Position numbers and translations under genes: made by a program. Source: Actinomycetota bacterium (GTDB taxonomy: Bacteria; Actinomycetota; Actinomycetes; S36-B12). Taken from it: 41,905 nucleotides of DNA. Of the stretch, positions 39,946 to 41,905 are shown piece after piece. The stretch is from the NCBI GenBank assembly GCA_009699315.1, contig WLOK01000006.1:1-41905 (forward strand). Reading direction: 5' to 3'. Numbering within the stretch: the stretch's first letter is position 1; every line of letters begins with the position of its first letter. The notes beneath the pieces were generated by a model that was not told where the DNA came from, searched no databases, and worked only from the letters and a program-made list of their open reading frames with translations.

Positions 39946-41250
39946 ATGACCCAAGCTCACGGACACACGGACGCTGTGGCTCAGATGCCTGTAAGTCAGC
40001 TCGCACCCGTTCGGTCGGACTGGCGGACTTCAGTGGAGGCCGCCGTGGCCGTCCTGCGACAAGGCGGCCTCGTCATAGTCACGGATGACGAAGATCGTGA
40101 AAACGAAGGCGACTTGGTCTTGGCGGCGGAAGACGCCACTACCGAGCACATTGCCTTCATGGTTCGCCACACCACCGGAATCCTGTGTGTGCCGACGACC
40201 CCGGCCCGCTTGGAGGAGCTCGACATCCCTCTGATGACGAGTAACAACACTGATCCGCACGGCACGGCATTCACAGTAAGCGTCGACCATATCTCCACCA
40301 GTACTGGCGTTTCCGCAGCCGATCGAGCCGCAACAGTTCGTGCGCTGGCATCAAATGCGACGGAGCCGAGGCACTTACGTCGACCGGGGCACGTCTTTCC
40401 GCTGCGGGGACGGGAGGGTGGGGTCCTGAAGCGTGCCGGCCACACTGAAGCCTCGCTAGATCTCATGCGCCTAGCCGGGAAGACCGAAGTCGCAGTCATC
40501 TCGGAGTTGGTCAGCGACGACGGGAGCATGCTGCACTCAAAGGACCTGAACTCCTTCGCCCGGGTGCATGGCCTCGTCATTGTGTCCATTGCGGATCTGG
40601 TGCGCTACCGGAGACAGACAGAGCAGTCGGTCATCCGCAGCGGTGAAGCGTCGATGCCTACGACGCATGGCGAATTCCTCGCCGTCTCCTACACCTCCGT
40701 ACTCAATGGAGAAGAGCACCTCGCGCTCGTCATGGGCGCAGTCGACGAATGCTCTTCTGAAGGTGTGCTCGTCCGTGTGCATAGTGAGTGCCTCACCGGG
40801 GACGTTATGGGCTCAGTCCGCTGCGACTGTGGGACTCAATTGACGCAGTCGCTAAAAGCCATCAGCACGGCCGGCCGAGGAGTTCTCATCTATCTTCGCG
40901 GTCACGAAGGCCGTGGCATCGGTCTCAGCCACAAATTGCGCGCCTACAGGCTGCAAGAATGCGGGCTCGACACCGTCGAGGCCAACCTTGGCCTGGGTCT
41001 GCCCGTCGACTCGCGAGAGTACGGCGTCGGCGCGCAGATCTTGGTGGATTTAGGAGTTCCGCGTATCCGGCTAATCACTAATAACCCTTCGAAGTACGGT
41101 GGACTTCTCGGCTACGATTTAGAGATCGTGGAGCGCGTGGCTATACCGACGGAGGTAACACCGGAGAACGTCGAGTACCTGCGGACCAAACGAGACCGCA
41201 TGGGCCATATGCTGACGCTTCCCGGCGCGGACTCGACGCCCAGTTCGTAG
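39946..41250 (+). CDS. ribBA: Bifunctional RibBA: 3,4-dihydroxy-2-butanone-4-phosphate synthase / GTP cyclohydrolase II
   Basis: The 434-aa product has GGAG before its ATG. The RibB domain (about 25-230) has VIVTDDEDRENEGDLVLAAEDAT, HGTAFTVSVDHISTSTGVSAADRAAT, GHVFPLRGREGGVLKRAGHTEASLDL and SELVSDDGSM, with the catalytic acidic and histidine residues kept. The RibA domain (about 235-425) has HSECLTGDVMGSVRCDCG with the three zinc cysteines, IYLRGHEGRGIGLSHKLRAYRLQ, and RLITNNPSKYGGL. It makes both riboflavin precursors, from ribulose-5-phosphate and GTP. No other rib genes are in the window, so it looks like a catabolic-cluster copy rather than a riboflavin operon member. The extended 25-residue N-terminus is unusual. 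Confidence 0.96.
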   Translation: MTQAHGHTDAVAQMPVSQLAPVRSDWRTSVEAAVAVLRQGGLVIVTDDEDRENEGDLVLAAEDATTEHIAFMVRHTTGILCVPTTPARLEELDIPLMTSNNTDPHGTAFTVSVDHISTSTGVSAADRAATVRALASNATEPRHLRRPGHVFPLRGREGGVLKRAGHTEASLDLMRLAGKTEVAVISELVSDDGSMLHSKDLNSFARVHGLVIVSIADLVRYRRQTEQSVIRSGEASMPTTHGEFLAVSYTSVLNGEEHLALVMGAVDECSSEGVLVRVHSECLTGDVMGSVRCDCGTQLTQSLKAISTAGRGVLIYLRGHEGRGIGLSHKLRAYRLQECGLDTVEANLGLGLPVDSREYGVGAQILVDLGVPRIRLITNNPSKYGGLLGYDLEIVERVAIPTEVTPENVEYLRTKRDRMGHMLTLPGADSTPSS

Positions 41251-41477
41251 TGGCCTCGACTGAGGTTCTGGATGAACGCATGCCCGTGGATCACGAAGCT
41301 CGCTGTCCGGTCAGTCTTAAGTCCGCGCATCGGCCGCGGTCGGCGGCGCACCGGGTCGAGGCCGCCGTGAAGATGAGCCAGAACAAGTCAGGTGCTGACG
41401 CGTCAGGCGTTCTCGCGGGCTTCATCGCTGACGGCAACAGTGCCGTCGCGGAGTGGGTCGAGCGCGTCACCGGGTGA
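41250..41477 (+). pseudogene. Possible remnant of a PaiB-like FMN-binding protein (C-terminal piece)
   Basis: The 75-aa ORF opens with a GTG overlapping the last base of the ribBA stop. Only its second half looks conserved: HRVEAAVKMSQNKSGADASGVLAG resembles the C-terminal KxSQNKxxADRxGVxxGL segment of FMN-binding negative regulators of the PaiB type. The N-terminal FMN-binding split barrel is missing. It is likely a truncated leftover, or a short coupled ORF. The identification rests on one motif. Confidence 0.4.
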
Positions 41478-41776
41478 CCCCACCAGGCTCCAGCCTGGCC
41501 ACGGCGATCCCGGCCTGATTCTGAGGGGTGGTCCAGGCCGCCCTGTCGGAATCGACGAGGGTCTGGGACCCGAAATCAGCATCATCTGCCGAACCTGCTG
41601 ACCAGGGGTGCGCAGCAGAAGGTCACGGCCTGCGTGAAGCTCGTCCGATTCGTCTGCAGGGTGGCGATGGAACTAGAAAGTCGTTATGGGGGTTTTTTGG
41701 GGCTAAGTCCGCACCCAAGGCACGATACGGAAAGCGTGAAAACCTCGACGATTGTCGCTATCAAAGCACTTTCTAT
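41478..41776. other. Intergenic region between the ribBA end and tRNA-Thr
   Basis: I see no supported gene here. A perfect inverted repeat CCAGGCT-cc-AGCCTGG (41483-41498) follows the stop at 41477 and may help end transcription of the plus-strand genes, although it lacks a T-tract. The 105-aa ORF at 41528-41845 runs into the tRNA and is not protein-like. Confidence 0.5.
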
Positions 41777-41851
41777 TGGAGCCGCCTCGGGGATTTGAAC
41801 CCCGGACCTACGCATTACGAGTGCGTTGCTCTACCCCTGAGCTAAGGCGGC
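41777..41851 (-). tRNA. tRNA-Thr (anticodon CGT)
   Basis: On the minus strand the acceptor stem GCCGCCT/AGGCGGC is perfect, the D arm TAGCTCAGGGGTAGAGC is standard, the anticodon stem ACGCA/TGCGT holds a 7-nt loop with CGT, and the T arm GGTCCGGGGTTCAAATCCC is canonical. The CCA end is encoded. The length is 75 nt including CCA. Confidence 0.95.
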
Positions 41852-41905
41852 TTGTCCTCTCGGCAACTGCCTTGAGGACCGGCCCATGCTACCCGCCTGC
41901 TCAGG

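Noticed and set aside
41528-41845. 105-aa plus-strand ORF near the right end
   Set aside because: Its last third is the complement of the tRNA-Thr gene, and the rest has no recognisable protein features.
1-41905. CRISPR arrays, insertion sequences, integrases and phage genes
   Set aside because: I looked for regularly spaced repeats, transposase or integrase motifs and terminal inverted repeats and saw none, although degraded pieces could be missed by eye.

Overview
The window looks like a chromosomal stretch of a medium-to-high-GC actinobacterium. The evidence is the mix of GTG/TTG starts, the abundance of luciferase-like (LLM) and PPOX/F420-type flavoproteins, actinobacterial-type lipoproteins, and the ADP-forming acyl-CoA synthetase and crotonyl-CoA carboxylase/reductase families. 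The species cannot be named from the sequence. A tRNA-Thr(CGT) lies at the right end.

Left part (1-8.2 kb): envelope and housekeeping-like genes. These are a truncated secreted S15/CocE-type hydrolase, an internally duplicated 8-helix membrane protein, a two-FAS1 lipoprotein, a secreted protein of unknown function, a FUSC-type membrane protein, an isochorismatase-family hydrolase, a small membrane protein, a patch of frameshifted small membrane-protein genes (6.9-7.4 kb), and a seven-helix PQ-loop/SWEET-like protein. A divergent ArsR-type regulator with palindromic operators follows.

Middle and right part (8.4-41.3 kb): a catabolic island that is very dense in flavoenzymes. On the plus strand an MhpB-type extradiol dioxygenase is paired with a TfdB/phenol-hydroxylase-like FAD monooxygenase. 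A long minus-strand series then runs from 37.9 down to 12.2 kb, broken only by one plus-strand TetR gene. Block A is mmsA, mhpC-like hydrolase, mhpA-like hydroxylase and ADP-forming acyl-CoA synthetase, followed by NTF2-like, FAH-family and SDR genes behind their own promoter. Block B is P450, a flavin reductase fused to an IclR effector domain, PPOX protein, alpha/beta hydrolase, two LLM oxidoreductases, ccr, a crotonase, EthD and a [3Fe-4S]-type ferredoxin. Block C is a ribose-type ABC importer. Block D is an NmrA-like protein, a PPOX protein and an HsaA/HpaH-type flavin-dependent oxygenase. The plus-strand right end carries a decayed ribBA copy, an acyl-CoA dehydrogenase, an intact ribBA and a possible remnant of an FMN-binding PaiB-like protein.

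The inferred job is import and oxidative breakdown of an unidentified aromatic or polycyclic compound: monooxygenation by two FAD hydroxylases, one two-component FMN oxygenase, one P450 and two LLM enzymes, then extradiol ring cleavage, hydrolysis of the cleavage product, and CoA-dependent processing through acyl-CoA synthetase, dehydrogenase, crotonase, Ccr and methylmalonate-semialdehyde dehydrogenase. The co-located ribBA could supply the extra riboflavin this needs. The canonical mhpD/E/F genes are not in the window, so the lower pathway is either elsewhere or different. Two regulators survive (ArsR-type, TetR-type), and a third (GntR/FCD) is a clear pseudogene.
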